A stretch of 64,000 nucleotides of DNA from Actinomycetota bacterium (GTDB lineage Bacteria; Actinomycetota; Acidimicrobiia; Acidimicrobiales; Ilumatobacteraceae). Position 1 is the first letter of the stretch; every line of letters begins with the position of its first letter. The position numbers and the translations under genes were made by a program. Below, in pieces: positions 56,284 to 63,895 of the stretch. The stretch is from positions 1 to 64,000 of the forward strand of contig VGCD01000009.1 in NCBI GenBank assembly GCA_016870215.1. Direction: 5' to 3'. The notes beneath the pieces were generated by a model. It did not search any database. It worked only from the letters and a program-made list of their open reading frames with translations, and was not told where the DNA came from.

Positions 56284-57765
56284 GTGCGCACGAATCAATT
56301 GATTCCGACTGTGACGTCGGTCGACGAATCATCATTTGGCGAACGAATCGGGCTTCGCCTGGGCGACCGCATTGTGTCGGTTAACGGCACCGTTCCTCGC
56401 GACATTCTTGAGTGGTATCGCTTGAGCGACGGACAGGCCGTGACGATTGAAGTCGAGAGAGAAGGCGACATTCTCGACCTCCATGCAGAAAGGCACACGG
56501 CCGAAGCGCTCGGAGTGTCGGTGTCGAGTGCCGTGTTTGATCGAGTTCAGACCTGTGACAATCATTGTGAGTTCTGCTTCATCTATCAGTTGCCAAAAGG
56601 TATGCGCCGTAGCCTGTATCTCAAAGATGACGACTATCGCCTCAGTTTTCTCTTTGGAAACTTCACGACTCTGACACGCTTCACGGAAGCGGACTTGGAA
56701 CGGGCGATAGACGAGCATCTCTCACCACTGTTTGTGAGTGTTCATGCAACTGACCCACATACGCGAGCTGAAATGTTGCGGAACGAGCGTGGTGGATTCA
56801 GCCTTCGTTGGTTGCGACAGCTTCTTGACGCCGGAATTGAGGTGCGTGCACAGATTGTCATGTGTCCGGGTGTGAATGACGGTGAAATCCTGGCCGACAC
56901 CTTGTCGTCTCTCTTGGAGGATTTCCCAGAGCTCAGCAGTGTGGCTGTGGTGCCGGTCGGCCTGAGTAAACACAACACCGAAACGCGCATGCGCGTTCAC
57001 ACTCAAGCGGAATCGAAAGCTCTTCTACTTGCCGTTGACTCCTGGCAGCAGGTGTTTATGAAGACAATCGGAAGGCGATTAGTTTTCGCTGCAGACGAGT
57101 TTTATCTCAACGCTGGAGTTTCCTGTCCGGATCTGTCTTCCTATGAAGACCTCCACATGATCGAGGACGGTATTGGCATTGCCTCTCGATTCGTCAATGA
57201 GTTCGAGACCGGTGTTGGTACGAATGACATAAGCAGTGGTTTCTTTCAGGCGATGGATAACCCAACCGCGTACATCGCCGCAGGTAACCCGGCTGGGGAT
57301 ACCGGTCTGCGTCCCATCGCCGTATCGGTGGGGCTGAAGCACAAGCATTCCAAACTCGCATCGACACCGACGAAGGATGCACCACCGCTGCTCTTGTGCA
57401 TCCTCACAGGCGGTATGTCCGCTCCATTGTTGTCTGCACTTGTAGAACCTTTTGGTCGTGGACATGTGGTGGTGGTCGGTGTTGAGAATGAGCACTTTGG
57501 TGGGAACACTGCTGTAGCCGGCCTGCTCACAGGTAGAGACATTCGAACCACTTGTGAAGTAATGGCTGCAAACCATGGTGGGCCACAACGGGAAATCCAC
57601 TTTCTTCTGCCTGATGTGTGTCTCAATGGAGGTGTGTTTCTTGATGGCATTCGATTGGAAGATCTTCAGAAGGATTTTCTCATAGACGTGATTCCAGCGA
57701 GAGGTCACGTATTACGGCAAGCTGTCTTGCGTTTCTTGGAGAAGGCAGCGGCACGCAATGACTGA
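56284..57765 (+). CDS. DUF512 radical-SAM-like Fe-S protein
   Basis: A 493-residue DUF512 family protein. An N-terminal PDZ-like segment (GLRLGDRIVSVNGTVPRDILEWYRL) precedes the Cys91-x3-Cys95-x2-Cys98 cluster motif (CDNHCEFCF), followed by KGMRRSLYLKDDDYRLSFLFGNF and a TIM-barrel-like region, then a C-terminal domain with PDVCLNGGVFLDG. Family members are frequently next to der, as here (8-base overlap), which suggests a link to ribosome assembly. The reaction is unknown. Confidence 0.9.
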   Translation: MRTNQLIPTVTSVDESSFGERIGLRLGDRIVSVNGTVPRDILEWYRLSDGQAVTIEVEREGDILDLHAERHTAEALGVSVSSAVFDRVQTCDNHCEFCFIYQLPKGMRRSLYLKDDDYRLSFLFGNFTTLTRFTEADLERAIDEHLSPLFVSVHATDPHTRAEMLRNERGGFSLRWLRQLLDAGIEVRAQIVMCPGVNDGEILADTLSSLLEDFPELSSVAVVPVGLSKHNTETRMRVHTQAESKALLLAVDSWQQVFMKTIGRRLVFAADEFYLNAGVSCPDLSSYEDLHMIEDGIGIASRFVNEFETGVGTNDISSGFFQAMDNPTAYIAAGNPAGDTGLRPIAVSVGLKHKHSKLASTPTKDAPPLLLCILTGGMSAPLLSALVEPFGRGHVVVVGVENEHFGGNTAVAGLLTGRDIRTTCEVMAANHGGPQREIHFLLPDVCLNGGVFLDGIRLEDLQKDFLIDVIPARGHVLRQAVLRFLEKAAARND

Positions 57766-59083
57766 AATTGAACACGACAACATTCCAACGGTGGTGATTG
57801 TCGGCCGTCCGAATGTTGGCAAGAGCACGTGGTTTAATCGTGTTGTCGGAGAACAGGCGGCGATTGTTGAGGACCGTCCAGGTGTCACTCGTGATAGGCA
57901 CGCTCGGATTGCCACCTGGCTCGGTGTTCAGTTTCGCATTGTTGACACCGGCGGTTGGCAACCTGCCGGAACCACACTTGATGACAAAGTCAGCCGACAA
58001 GTCGAACAGGCGGTGCGTGAGGCCGACCTCATTATTTTTATGGTGGATGCCTCTGTGGGGGCGACTGATGACGACGAGTCAGTAGCCAATTGGTTGAGAA
58101 AAGTGGGCAAGCCCGTGCTGCTGGCCGCGAACAAGGCGGATAACGAACGTCGCGAAGTAGACCGTTGGTCGTTTCTTTCCCTGGGTCTCGGTGATCCATA
58201 TCCAGTGTCGGCGTTGCATGGACGGCGTGCAGGAGATTTTCTAGATGAAGTCATTGCACGGCTTCCTGAACGCATAACAACCGAAGTCATTGTGCCTGAG
58301 GCCCCTTCTGACGTTCCACGGGTGGCACTCGTCGGACGACCAAACGTGGGCAAGAGCACGTTGTTCAATCGTTTGGTGGGCGAAGAGCGCTCTGTCGTTC
58401 ACGACATGCCCGGCACTACTCGTGACTCCATTGACACGCTTGTCGAGACCGAGGACGGACCCCTTGTGTTTGTGGATACGGCAGGAATGCGCAAGAAGAG
58501 CCGTATCGATGACTCGGCCGAATATTTCTCACTGGTTCGTGCGCTGCAGGCAATTGACCTGGCAGACATCGCAATGCTGGTCATCGACGCAACTGTCGGT
58601 GTCACTAGTCAAGATCAACGTCTCGCCGAACGTGTCGACGCCTCGGGGTGCCCAGTCGTCATTGTGTTGAACAAGTGGGAGCTGTTGGAGTCAGAGGAGC
58701 GCCGCGAGGTAGAAGCTGAATTGGCACGAAAGCTGTATTTCATCGGCGAGGCTCCAGTTCTGAAAATCAGCGCGCTCACTGGTAAGGGTGTTCACAAGTT
58801 GCGTCCCGTACTACAGGAAGCGATCTCTTTGTACAACCGGCGTGTTCCGACGAAAGATGTGAATCGTGTGCTGGCAGAAGCTCAACAACGACAGCCCGCA
58901 GGTGGTGGCGCAAGAGTTGTGTTCGCGGTGCAGGGAGCATCTGAACCTCCGACCTTCACATTGTTCGTGAACCGAGAGTTACCTCAGCCTTACTTGCGTT
59001 ATCTCGAACGGAGTCTTCGAGAGGCGTTCGAGCTGGGCTCAACACCGATCAAGATGCGCGTGAGGAAGCGTTCAGAGGCCTGA
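57758..59083 (+). CDS. der: GTPase Der (EngA)
   Basis: A 441-residue double GTPase for 50S subunit maturation. Two G domains each have a P-loop (GRPNVGKST), the PG(T/V)TRD switch and NKxD-type specificity motifs (NKAD; NKWE in the second). The C-terminal KH-like domain ends with GSTPIKMRVRKR. The first P-loop continues with Trp where Leu is usual (KSTWFNR). It is coupled to DUF512 and followed after three bases by a small zinc-ribbon gene. Confidence 0.96.
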   Translation: MTEIEHDNIPTVVIVGRPNVGKSTWFNRVVGEQAAIVEDRPGVTRDRHARIATWLGVQFRIVDTGGWQPAGTTLDDKVSRQVEQAVREADLIIFMVDASVGATDDDESVANWLRKVGKPVLLAANKADNERREVDRWSFLSLGLGDPYPVSALHGRRAGDFLDEVIARLPERITTEVIVPEAPSDVPRVALVGRPNVGKSTLFNRLVGEERSVVHDMPGTTRDSIDTLVETEDGPLVFVDTAGMRKKSRIDDSAEYFSLVRALQAIDLADIAMLVIDATVGVTSQDQRLAERVDASGCPVVIVLNKWELLESEERREVEAELARKLYFIGEAPVLKISALTGKGVHKLRPVLQEAISLYNRRVPTKDVNRVLAEAQQRQPAGGGARVVFAVQGASEPPTFTLFVNRELPQPYLRYLERSLREAFELGSTPIKMRVRKRSEA

Positions 59084-59086
59084 TTC

Positions 59087-59338
59087 ATGCCGTGGTGTGA
59101 GCCCTGTGCGAAGTACTTCACTCCAAGCGCGGCCCGTGAAGACGGATCGTGTCCGTCTTGTGGCCAACCTGTACAAGTGGCAGATATTCACGGACGAATC
59201 ACTGCGCAGAATATTGACCTTCGCGCACTTGCCAATGGCGACGCGGCTGAGTCAGAGAAGTTGCCATGGCACTTCAAGCTGTTGTTGACTCTGCTCTTCA
59301 TTTACTTGGGATGGCGTGTCGTTCAGTTGTTCGTCTGA
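59087..59338 (+). CDS. Small zinc-ribbon membrane protein
   Basis: An 83-residue protein with two CxxC knuckles (CEPC near residue 4 and CPSC near residue 22), a polar linker, and one C-terminal membrane helix (FKLLLTLLFIYLGWRVVQLFV). Function is unknown. ATG 59087 lies three bases after der, so the two are probably cotranscribed. Confidence 0.78.
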   Translation: MPWCEPCAKYFTPSAAREDGSCPSCGQPVQVADIHGRITAQNIDLRALANGDAAESEKLPWHFKLLLTLLFIYLGWRVVQLFV

Positions 59339-59358
59339 GGCACACGCTGACTCGGCGG

Positions 59359-59364
59359 TACACT
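59359..59364 (+). promoter_or_regulatory. -10 box (TACACT) for tRNA-Pro
   Basis: TACACT lies 11 bases before the mature tRNA 5' end, as expected for a short 5' leader. No consensus -35 is apparent. Confidence 0.4.
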
Positions 59365-59375
59365 TTGTGAGGTCG

Positions 59376-59453
59376 CGGGCTGTGGCGCAGCTTGGTTAGC
59401 GCGCTTGTCTGGGGGACAAGAGGTCGTGGGTTCAAATCCCGCCAGCCCGACCA
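59376..59453 (+). tRNA. tRNA-Pro (anticodon GGG)
   Basis: A cloverleaf of 78 bases. Acceptor arms CGGGCTG and CAGCCCG pair fully, the D arm is GCGC/GCGC, the anticodon stem CTTGT/ACAAG encloses CTGGGGG (anticodon GGG), and the T arm GTGGG/CCCGC encloses TTCAAAT. The discriminator A and CCA are encoded. The 3' end is adjacent to the stop codon of the convergent NTF2-like gene. Confidence 0.96.
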
Positions 59454-59858
59454 TCAGTCGACGCGATCAATTCGAAAATATGGACTGAGTTCGAAATCCT
59501 TTGGTTGTTCGAAAAACGCTCGCACCGAGACCACCAGTCCAACCGAGTTGACCTTCCACACTTCGATGCCGTTCACCTCGACCTGCTGACCCTCGATATT
59601 TCCCACGTTATGCATCTGTACGGCCACTTCGGTGTCGGTACCCACAATGCGAATGGGATGAAGCGTCCATTCACGGCCGGTCGTCAGTGAGCGGTCCCAT
59701 GTGTTGCGAATGGCTTCCTCTCCAACTTTTGGTCGTGCCCCGACCGGATCTTCGAAGACGACCTCTGACGCAAACAAGGACATCCATTCGGTGCGTTGGC
59801 GGCTATTCCAGTATCTACAGTGCAGCAGTACTGCATTGGTGGCTGTTTGCTGAGACAT
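59454..59858 (-). CDS. NTF2-like (SnoaL) protein
   Basis: A 134-residue protein with an NTF2-like plan: YWNSRQRTEWMSLFASEVVFEDPVGARPKVGEEAIRNTWDRS, then strands with MHNVGNIEGQQVEVNGIEVWKVNSVGLVVSVRAFF. This is the limonene-epoxide hydrolase/steroid-isomerase type of fold; no function can be assigned. It is divergent from the SRAP gene with overlapping -10 boxes. Confidence 0.75.
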   Translation of the reverse strand: MSQQTATNAVLLHCRYWNSRQRTEWMSLFASEVVFEDPVGARPKVGEEAIRNTWDRSLTTGREWTLHPIRIVGTDTEVAVQMHNVGNIEGQQVEVNGIEVWKVNSVGLVVSVRAFFEQPKDFELSPYFRIDRVD

Positions 59859-59867
59859 CAAACACCA

Positions 59868-59877
59868 AGTGTAGGTT
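59868..59877. promoter_or_regulatory. Overlapping divergent -10 boxes between NTF2-like and SRAP genes
   Basis: AGTGTAGGTT contains TACACT on the minus strand (nine bases before ATG 59858) and TAGGTT on the plus strand (59872-59877). The plus-strand gene also has a strong GGAGG at 59884-59888, so its mRNA would carry a short leader. Confidence 0.4.
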
Positions 59878-59900
59878 CAACTAGGAGGTTGAAAATCAAC

Positions 59901-60587
59901 ATGTGTGGACGTTTTGTAACGAACTTCTCGATGGCAGAGTTGATTGGTGCCCTTGAGAGCCAAGAGGTCGATGCAACGTCAGATTTTCCTTCCGATGAAG
60001 TCCATAATTTCAACGGAGCACCAACGCAGTCGTTTCCAGTAGTGATACCGGGCGAAGCGAAGGCGTCCATCGTTGTCGCTCGTTGGGGCCTTGTGCCGCG
60101 TTGGATGAAAGATGACAAGAGCGCCGCCCGCATGATCAACGCGCGTATCGAGACGGTGCGCGAGAAACCGTCGTTCAAGGGTCTGTTATCGCGACATCGT
60201 TGCATTGTCCCGATGAATGGTTACTACGAATGGAATCGGGAAGACCCAAAGAAAAAGGTGCCTCACTACATTCATGACGCGAGAGCGGGTCTTTCGTTTG
60301 CTGCAGGGCTGTGGACTTTGTCGCCAGTAACGGGGGACACGCCCACATTTACAATGCTCACCGAACAAGCACCTCCAGAGGTTGCACATGTCCATGACAG
60401 GGCACCTGTTCTGGTGAGTGGAGAATGGTTACGAGATTGGTTGTTCGACCAGGACGCTCCTGTCGAGGCTGTCACAGAACGCCAACGCCATGTACTCGAA
60501 GCCCGAAGGGTGAGCGTGCGGGTGAACAGTGTTCGAAACAATGATGAGAAGCTTGTTGACGAAGAAATCGAACTCTTCGGCACTTAA
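59901..60587 (+). CDS. SRAP (HMCES/YedK) family protein
   Basis: A 228-residue SOS-response-associated peptidase that shields abasic sites in single-stranded DNA by a thiazolidine link. Cys2, exposed after Met removal (MCGRFV), Glu110 (NGYYEW) and His165 (VHDRAPV) form the active set; Asn and Arg of MINARIETV are also present. The required Cys2 fixes ATG 59901 as the start and rules out the open frame upstream. Confidence 0.94.
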   Translation: MCGRFVTNFSMAELIGALESQEVDATSDFPSDEVHNFNGAPTQSFPVVIPGEAKASIVVARWGLVPRWMKDDKSAARMINARIETVREKPSFKGLLSRHRCIVPMNGYYEWNREDPKKKVPHYIHDARAGLSFAAGLWTLSPVTGDTPTFTMLTEQAPPEVAHVHDRAPVLVSGEWLRDWLFDQDAPVEAVTERQRHVLEARRVSVRVNSVRNNDEKLVDEEIELFGT

Positions 60588-60608
60588 AAACAAGTAGTCG
60601 ACAATTAC

Positions 60609-61028
60609 TCAGCCACTTGAGGCCATGCCATGACGTGCCATGGCCTCTCGAATCCTTACGGCGATCTGTTCGAGTCGGTCTCGTGTCACCGAATCAGCTG
60701 CATTGGCAAAGGACAGATCATCCATCGTCTGCGTCGGGATGAGATGGATGTGGCAGTGGGGAACTTCAAATCCGGCGATGATGAGTCCGACTCGTTCACA
60801 ACTGAACGCATCTTGAAGACACTGAGATATTTCATGAGCTCGCGAAAAAAGATGGTTGGAGAGTTGCGCGGGAAGATCCGTCCATTTGTCGATTTCCTCG
60901 ATGGGACACAACAAAACGTGCCCGTCGGAAATTGGGTTGATAGTCAGGAAGCAGGCACAGAATTCATCGCGGTACACAAACGTTCCAGGAATGTCTCCAG
61001 TAAGGATGCGTGTGAAAACCGTGGTCAC
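60609..61028 (-). CDS. HIT family hydrolase
   Basis: A 139-residue histidine-triad protein with PHCHIHLIPT (HxHxH) and an N-terminal FTRILTGDIPGTFVYRDE typical of HinT-like nucleoside phosphoramidases. It is probably cytosolic. The GTG start has TAAGGT seven bases upstream. It is divergent from pgsA. Confidence 0.9.
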   Translation of the reverse strand: MTTVFTRILTGDIPGTFVYRDEFCACFLTINPISDGHVLLCPIEEIDKWTDLPAQLSNHLFSRAHEISQCLQDAFSCERVGLIIAGFEVPHCHIHLIPTQTMDDLSFANAADSVTRDRLEQIAVRIREAMARHGMASSG

Positions 61029-61035
61029 TTGCAGA

Positions 61036-61041
61036 ACCTTA
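61036..61041 (-). promoter_or_regulatory. Leaderless-type -10 box (TAAGGT) for the HIT gene
   Basis: TAAGGT on the minus strand, seven bases before GTG 61028, with no Shine-Dalgarno between them. Confidence 0.45.
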
Positions 61042-61049
61042 GACCCCGA

Positions 61050-61083
61050 TACTCTGGCTGTGTCGGTACTCTGGTCGTGTGAA
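61050..61083 (+). repeat. Tandem 17-base near-repeat carrying TACTCT boxes before pgsA
   Basis: TACTCTGGCTGTGTCGG is followed directly by TACTCTGGTCGTGTGAA. The second TACTCT (61067-61072) sits six bases before the pgsA GTG at 61079 and is the likely -10; the first duplicates it 17 bases upstream. Confidence 0.5.
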
Positions 61084-61648
61084 GCGCTCAGACATCGTCA
61101 CAGTTCCCAATGGGGTAACTCTCATTCGGCTCGCCATGTTGCCTTGGTTCGTGATGCTGATTGCCGACGGGCAGGTGGTGGCCGCATCGTTTGTTCTCGG
61201 CTTTCTTGGGGCATCTGACTGGGTCGATGGATACCTCGCGCGACGATTGAACCAGGTGAGCGAACTGGGGAAGGTGCTCGACCCAGTAGCAGACAGATTG
61301 GTGTTCTTTGTCGGTGTGTCGGCCGCCATCTACTACGAAGGAATCCCTGCGTGGTTCGGGCTCGCAATCCTTGTTCGTGAAGGCTTTGTGGCGTTGATGA
61401 TGATCGCGGGTACGGCCCTCGGAATGGAACGTTTTCCTGTGACTACCAATGGCAAGCGCGCCACCTTTGCGCTGTTGTGGGCTGTGCCTTGGATCTTGAT
61501 AGGCACGGCCGGCGGTCCTTGGGTCTTTTTCCAGGTGTGCGGCTGGTGCATAGGTGCGCCAGGTCTAGTGCTGAGTTATGTGACAGCCGTCCAATACGTG
61601 CCTGTCGTGCGCGCCCATCTACGCCACGGCGACTACCGTGAACGTTGA
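61079..61648 (+). CDS. pgsA: CDP-alcohol phosphatidyltransferase (PgsA-like)
   Basis: A 189-residue membrane enzyme with PNGVTLIRLAMLPWFVMLI at the start and the CDP-alcohol phosphotransferase motif DWVDGYLARRLNQVSELGKVLDPVADR, giving DGxxAR-x8-G-x3-D-x3-D with small variations. It is probably a phosphatidylglycerophosphate or similar phospholipid synthase; by position it matches mycobacterial pgsA2. Translation ends inside the gcvH start region. Confidence 0.9.
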   Translation: MKRSDIVTVPNGVTLIRLAMLPWFVMLIADGQVVAASFVLGFLGASDWVDGYLARRLNQVSELGKVLDPVADRLVFFVGVSAAIYYEGIPAWFGLAILVREGFVALMMIAGTALGMERFPVTTNGKRATFALLWAVPWILIGTAGGPWVFFQVCGWCIGAPGLVLSYVTAVQYVPVVRAHLRHGDYRER

Positions 61649-62025
61649 TGAACGTTCCCCTCAACCTGAAGTACACGTCTGACCATGAATGGATTGCCGT
61701 CACCGGATCCACAGTGAGAGTCGGAATTACTGACTATGCCCAAGATGCCCTGGGGGACGTGGTGTACGTGCAACTGCCTCAGGTGGGCTCGCGGATTGAA
61801 GCCAATGCGAGCATCAGCGAAATTGAGAGCACAAAGTCGGTTAATGATGTGTATGCACCGTTTGAAGGAATCATTACTGCGGTTAACGAGCTCTTGAACG
61901 ATCGTCCAGAATTACTGAACAGTGACCCGTATGGTGACGGATGGATCTGCGAGATCGAATGTAGTCAGTTGTCTGAATCCGGATTGCTGGATGCCGCTGC
62001 TTACTCGGCACTTATCGGCGGCTGA
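61648..62025 (+). CDS. gcvH: Glycine cleavage system H protein
   Basis: A 125-residue lipoyl carrier of the glycine cleavage system. KYTSDHEW, the VGITDYAQDALGDVVYVQLP region and the lipoylated Lys63 in IESTKSVNDVYAP are all present. ATG 61648 shares one base with the pgsA stop; TTG 61645 is less likely. Linkage with FHA and MerR genes matches mycobacterial gcvH-garA. No gcvP or gcvT is in the window. Confidence 0.95.
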   Translation: MNVPLNLKYTSDHEWIAVTGSTVRVGITDYAQDALGDVVYVQLPQVGSRIEANASISEIESTKSVNDVYAPFEGIITAVNELLNDRPELLNSDPYGDGWICEIECSQLSESGLLDAAAYSALIGG

Positions 62026-62027
62026 GA

Positions 62028-62516
62028 ATGTCCTACGTGTTCTGTAATCGATGCGGGCATCGAAATCCACCTGTATCGGTGTTCTGTTCTGCTTGCGGAA
62101 CAGTGCTGGACTCTATGGAGGATCGCACAATTACCCTCGCCAAGGTCGACCCACTGCTCGATGCACCAGGACCGGCTGATGATGTTCAGGTGGATCTAAA
62201 TGAGATTCCACGTGGTAACGCCATTCTTGTGGTTCGTGACGGTGAAGCGTCGGGCCATCACTTCGTGTTGCGAGATGGAATCACCAGAGTCGGACGACAT
62301 CCCGACAGTGACATCGTTCTAGATGACATCACCGTGTCTCGTCGGCATGTCGAGATTCGGGCGGAAAAGGGTGTGCATCTGGTGCGGGACACGGGTTCGT
62401 TAAATGGCACTTATGTGAACCAACGACGTGTAGATGACGGTGAGCTGATGCAGGGTGATGAGTTGCAAGTCGGGAAGTTTCGCCTTGTGTTTCTCGAAAA
62501 TCCTGAGGACATCTGA
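62028..62516 (+). CDS. Zinc-ribbon plus FHA domain protein (GarA-like)
   Basis: A 162-residue protein. A zinc ribbon (CNRCGHRN and CSACG, residues 6-24) precedes a linker with a Thr-containing EDRTITL segment and an FHA domain (GRHPDSDIVLDDITVSRRHVEI, GSLNGTYVNQRRV). The context is that of GarA, which in mycobacteria switches glutamate and 2-oxoglutarate metabolism when phosphorylated on an N-terminal Thr. The zinc ribbon replaces the usual GarA N-terminus; the role of the Thr here is inferred. Confidence 0.87.
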   Translation: MSYVFCNRCGHRNPPVSVFCSACGTVLDSMEDRTITLAKVDPLLDAPGPADDVQVDLNEIPRGNAILVVRDGEASGHHFVLRDGITRVGRHPDSDIVLDDITVSRRHVEIRAEKGVHLVRDTGSLNGTYVNQRRVDDGELMQGDELQVGKFRLVFLENPEDI

Positions 62517-63325
62517 TGTCTGATCGCAACTATCTGTCAATTGGGGAAGTACTAGCACTCTTGCTTGATGAATTCCCAGACATCACGATTTCCAAAATCC
62601 GTTTTCTTGAAAGTCAAGGGCTGATCGAACCTGAACGCACACCATCTGGGTATCGCAAGTTCAGCAGTGCAGAGGTCGAGCGCCTCAAGTTCATCCTGCG
62701 AGAACAGCGAGAAAATTTCCTGCCACTACGTGTCATCAGAGACCGTCTGGATGAGACCGGCGATATCACTCGCGAATATGCCTCAGCTCCAGACACAGGA
62801 GAAATCAGAGCATCCGGTCATCCTGCTGCGCGGGCTACTGTGCCGCGTGGCAACACAACTGTTGTTGTCGAACAAGACCCTGTTGCACCTGAGGCAGATC
62901 GACGCGCACTTCGTCGCGAGGCCAAGACACATGCTGACAAGACGGAGTCCCTTCCACGTGACGAGGTACTTTCGCAGTACTCCATATCGGATGACATGCT
63001 GAAGGGTCTTGAGAACGCTGGACTTGTCGGCGGCCACGATGTGGGAGACACCACCTTTTTTGACCAAAATTCGATCGAGATTGCGCGGGCGGCGCAACGC
63101 TTTCAAGAGTTGGGCATAGACATCCGCCATCTACGTGCATGGAAGTTGTCGTCAGACAAAGAGGTCACTTTGTTCGAACAGCGAATTCTCCCGTTGCTAC
63201 GTCAGAGGAACCCCGGTTCGCGAGATGAAGCACTGGCGATGCTCGATGAATTCATCACTTTGGGAGGCCGCTTGAGGCTTGCCCTGCTGGCCAAGGAAGT
63301 TCAGAGGTTGACCGATGGCAGATGA
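62516..63325 (+). CDS. MerR family transcriptional regulator (Rv1828-like)
   Basis: A 269-residue regulator with an N-terminal MerR winged helix (SIGEVLALLLDEFPDITISKIRFLESQGLIEPERTPSGYRKF), a linker, and a second MerR-like C-terminal part (GLENAGLVGG, RAAQRFQELGIDIRHLRAWKLSSDKE), the architecture of mycobacterial Rv1828. Its ATG shares one base with the FHA gene stop. Confidence 0.9.
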   Translation: MSDRNYLSIGEVLALLLDEFPDITISKIRFLESQGLIEPERTPSGYRKFSSAEVERLKFILREQRENFLPLRVIRDRLDETGDITREYASAPDTGEIRASGHPAARATVPRGNTTVVVEQDPVAPEADRRALRREAKTHADKTESLPRDEVLSQYSISDDMLKGLENAGLVGGHDVGDTTFFDQNSIEIARAAQRFQELGIDIRHLRAWKLSSDKEVTLFEQRILPLLRQRNPGSRDEALAMLDEFITLGGRLRLALLAKEVQRLTDGR

Positions 63326-63806
63326 TGTGAGAGGAATAGAGATCGTCGCAATTCGACTTGACCCACTTGCCAACACGCCTGCAATGCGCTTGCGAGAGAT
63401 CGACGGATCACGTCGGGAATTTGACATCTTTATTGGAGCGCCCGAAGCGTCGAGTATTCACACTGCTCTAGAAGGCGCAGAGATGCCTCGTCCACTCACA
63501 CATGACCTGTTCGTGATGACGCTTCAGCGTCTTGACGTAACTATTTCGAAGGTGTGTATCACCGAGGTAGTCGATGGTACCTATTACGCGGAGATGCATC
63601 TCGAGAGCACAACGGGTGTTCACGTCATTTCGTGTAGGCCGTCAGACGGTGTGGCCCTGGCAGTGCGGGCTGAATGTCCGATTTACGCCTCAGAAGACAT
63701 CCTTGATGCGGTTGGGGAGGTCCCTGAATCAGATGGGGCCGAGGAGATTCTCGAAGAATTCAAGGACTTCATCGAAAACATCAACCCAGAAGACTTTGGA
63801 CGATGA
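63315..63806 (+). CDS. Bifunctional nuclease (DUF151) family protein
   Basis: A 163-residue DUF151 protein like Rv1829. Conserved segments are LREIDGSRREFDIFIGAPEASSI, PLTHDLFVMTLQRL, GTYYAEMHLES and CRPSDGVALAVRAECPIYASEDIL. Plant and archaeal relatives have nuclease activity; the bacterial role is unsettled. It overlaps the MerR gene by 11 bases and ends in an acidic tail. Confidence 0.9.
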   Translation: MADDVRGIEIVAIRLDPLANTPAMRLREIDGSRREFDIFIGAPEASSIHTALEGAEMPRPLTHDLFVMTLQRLDVTISKVCITEVVDGTYYAEMHLESTTGVHVISCRPSDGVALAVRAECPIYASEDILDAVGEVPESDGAEEILEEFKDFIENINPEDFGR

Positions 63807-63895
63807 TTGCGTACTGACAGCGGTGTAGTTACCTCGGTGTGATGCTGGTAAACACATGAGTGGGCCGAGTTGGTCCACCAAGAGGAGGCTTCGGC

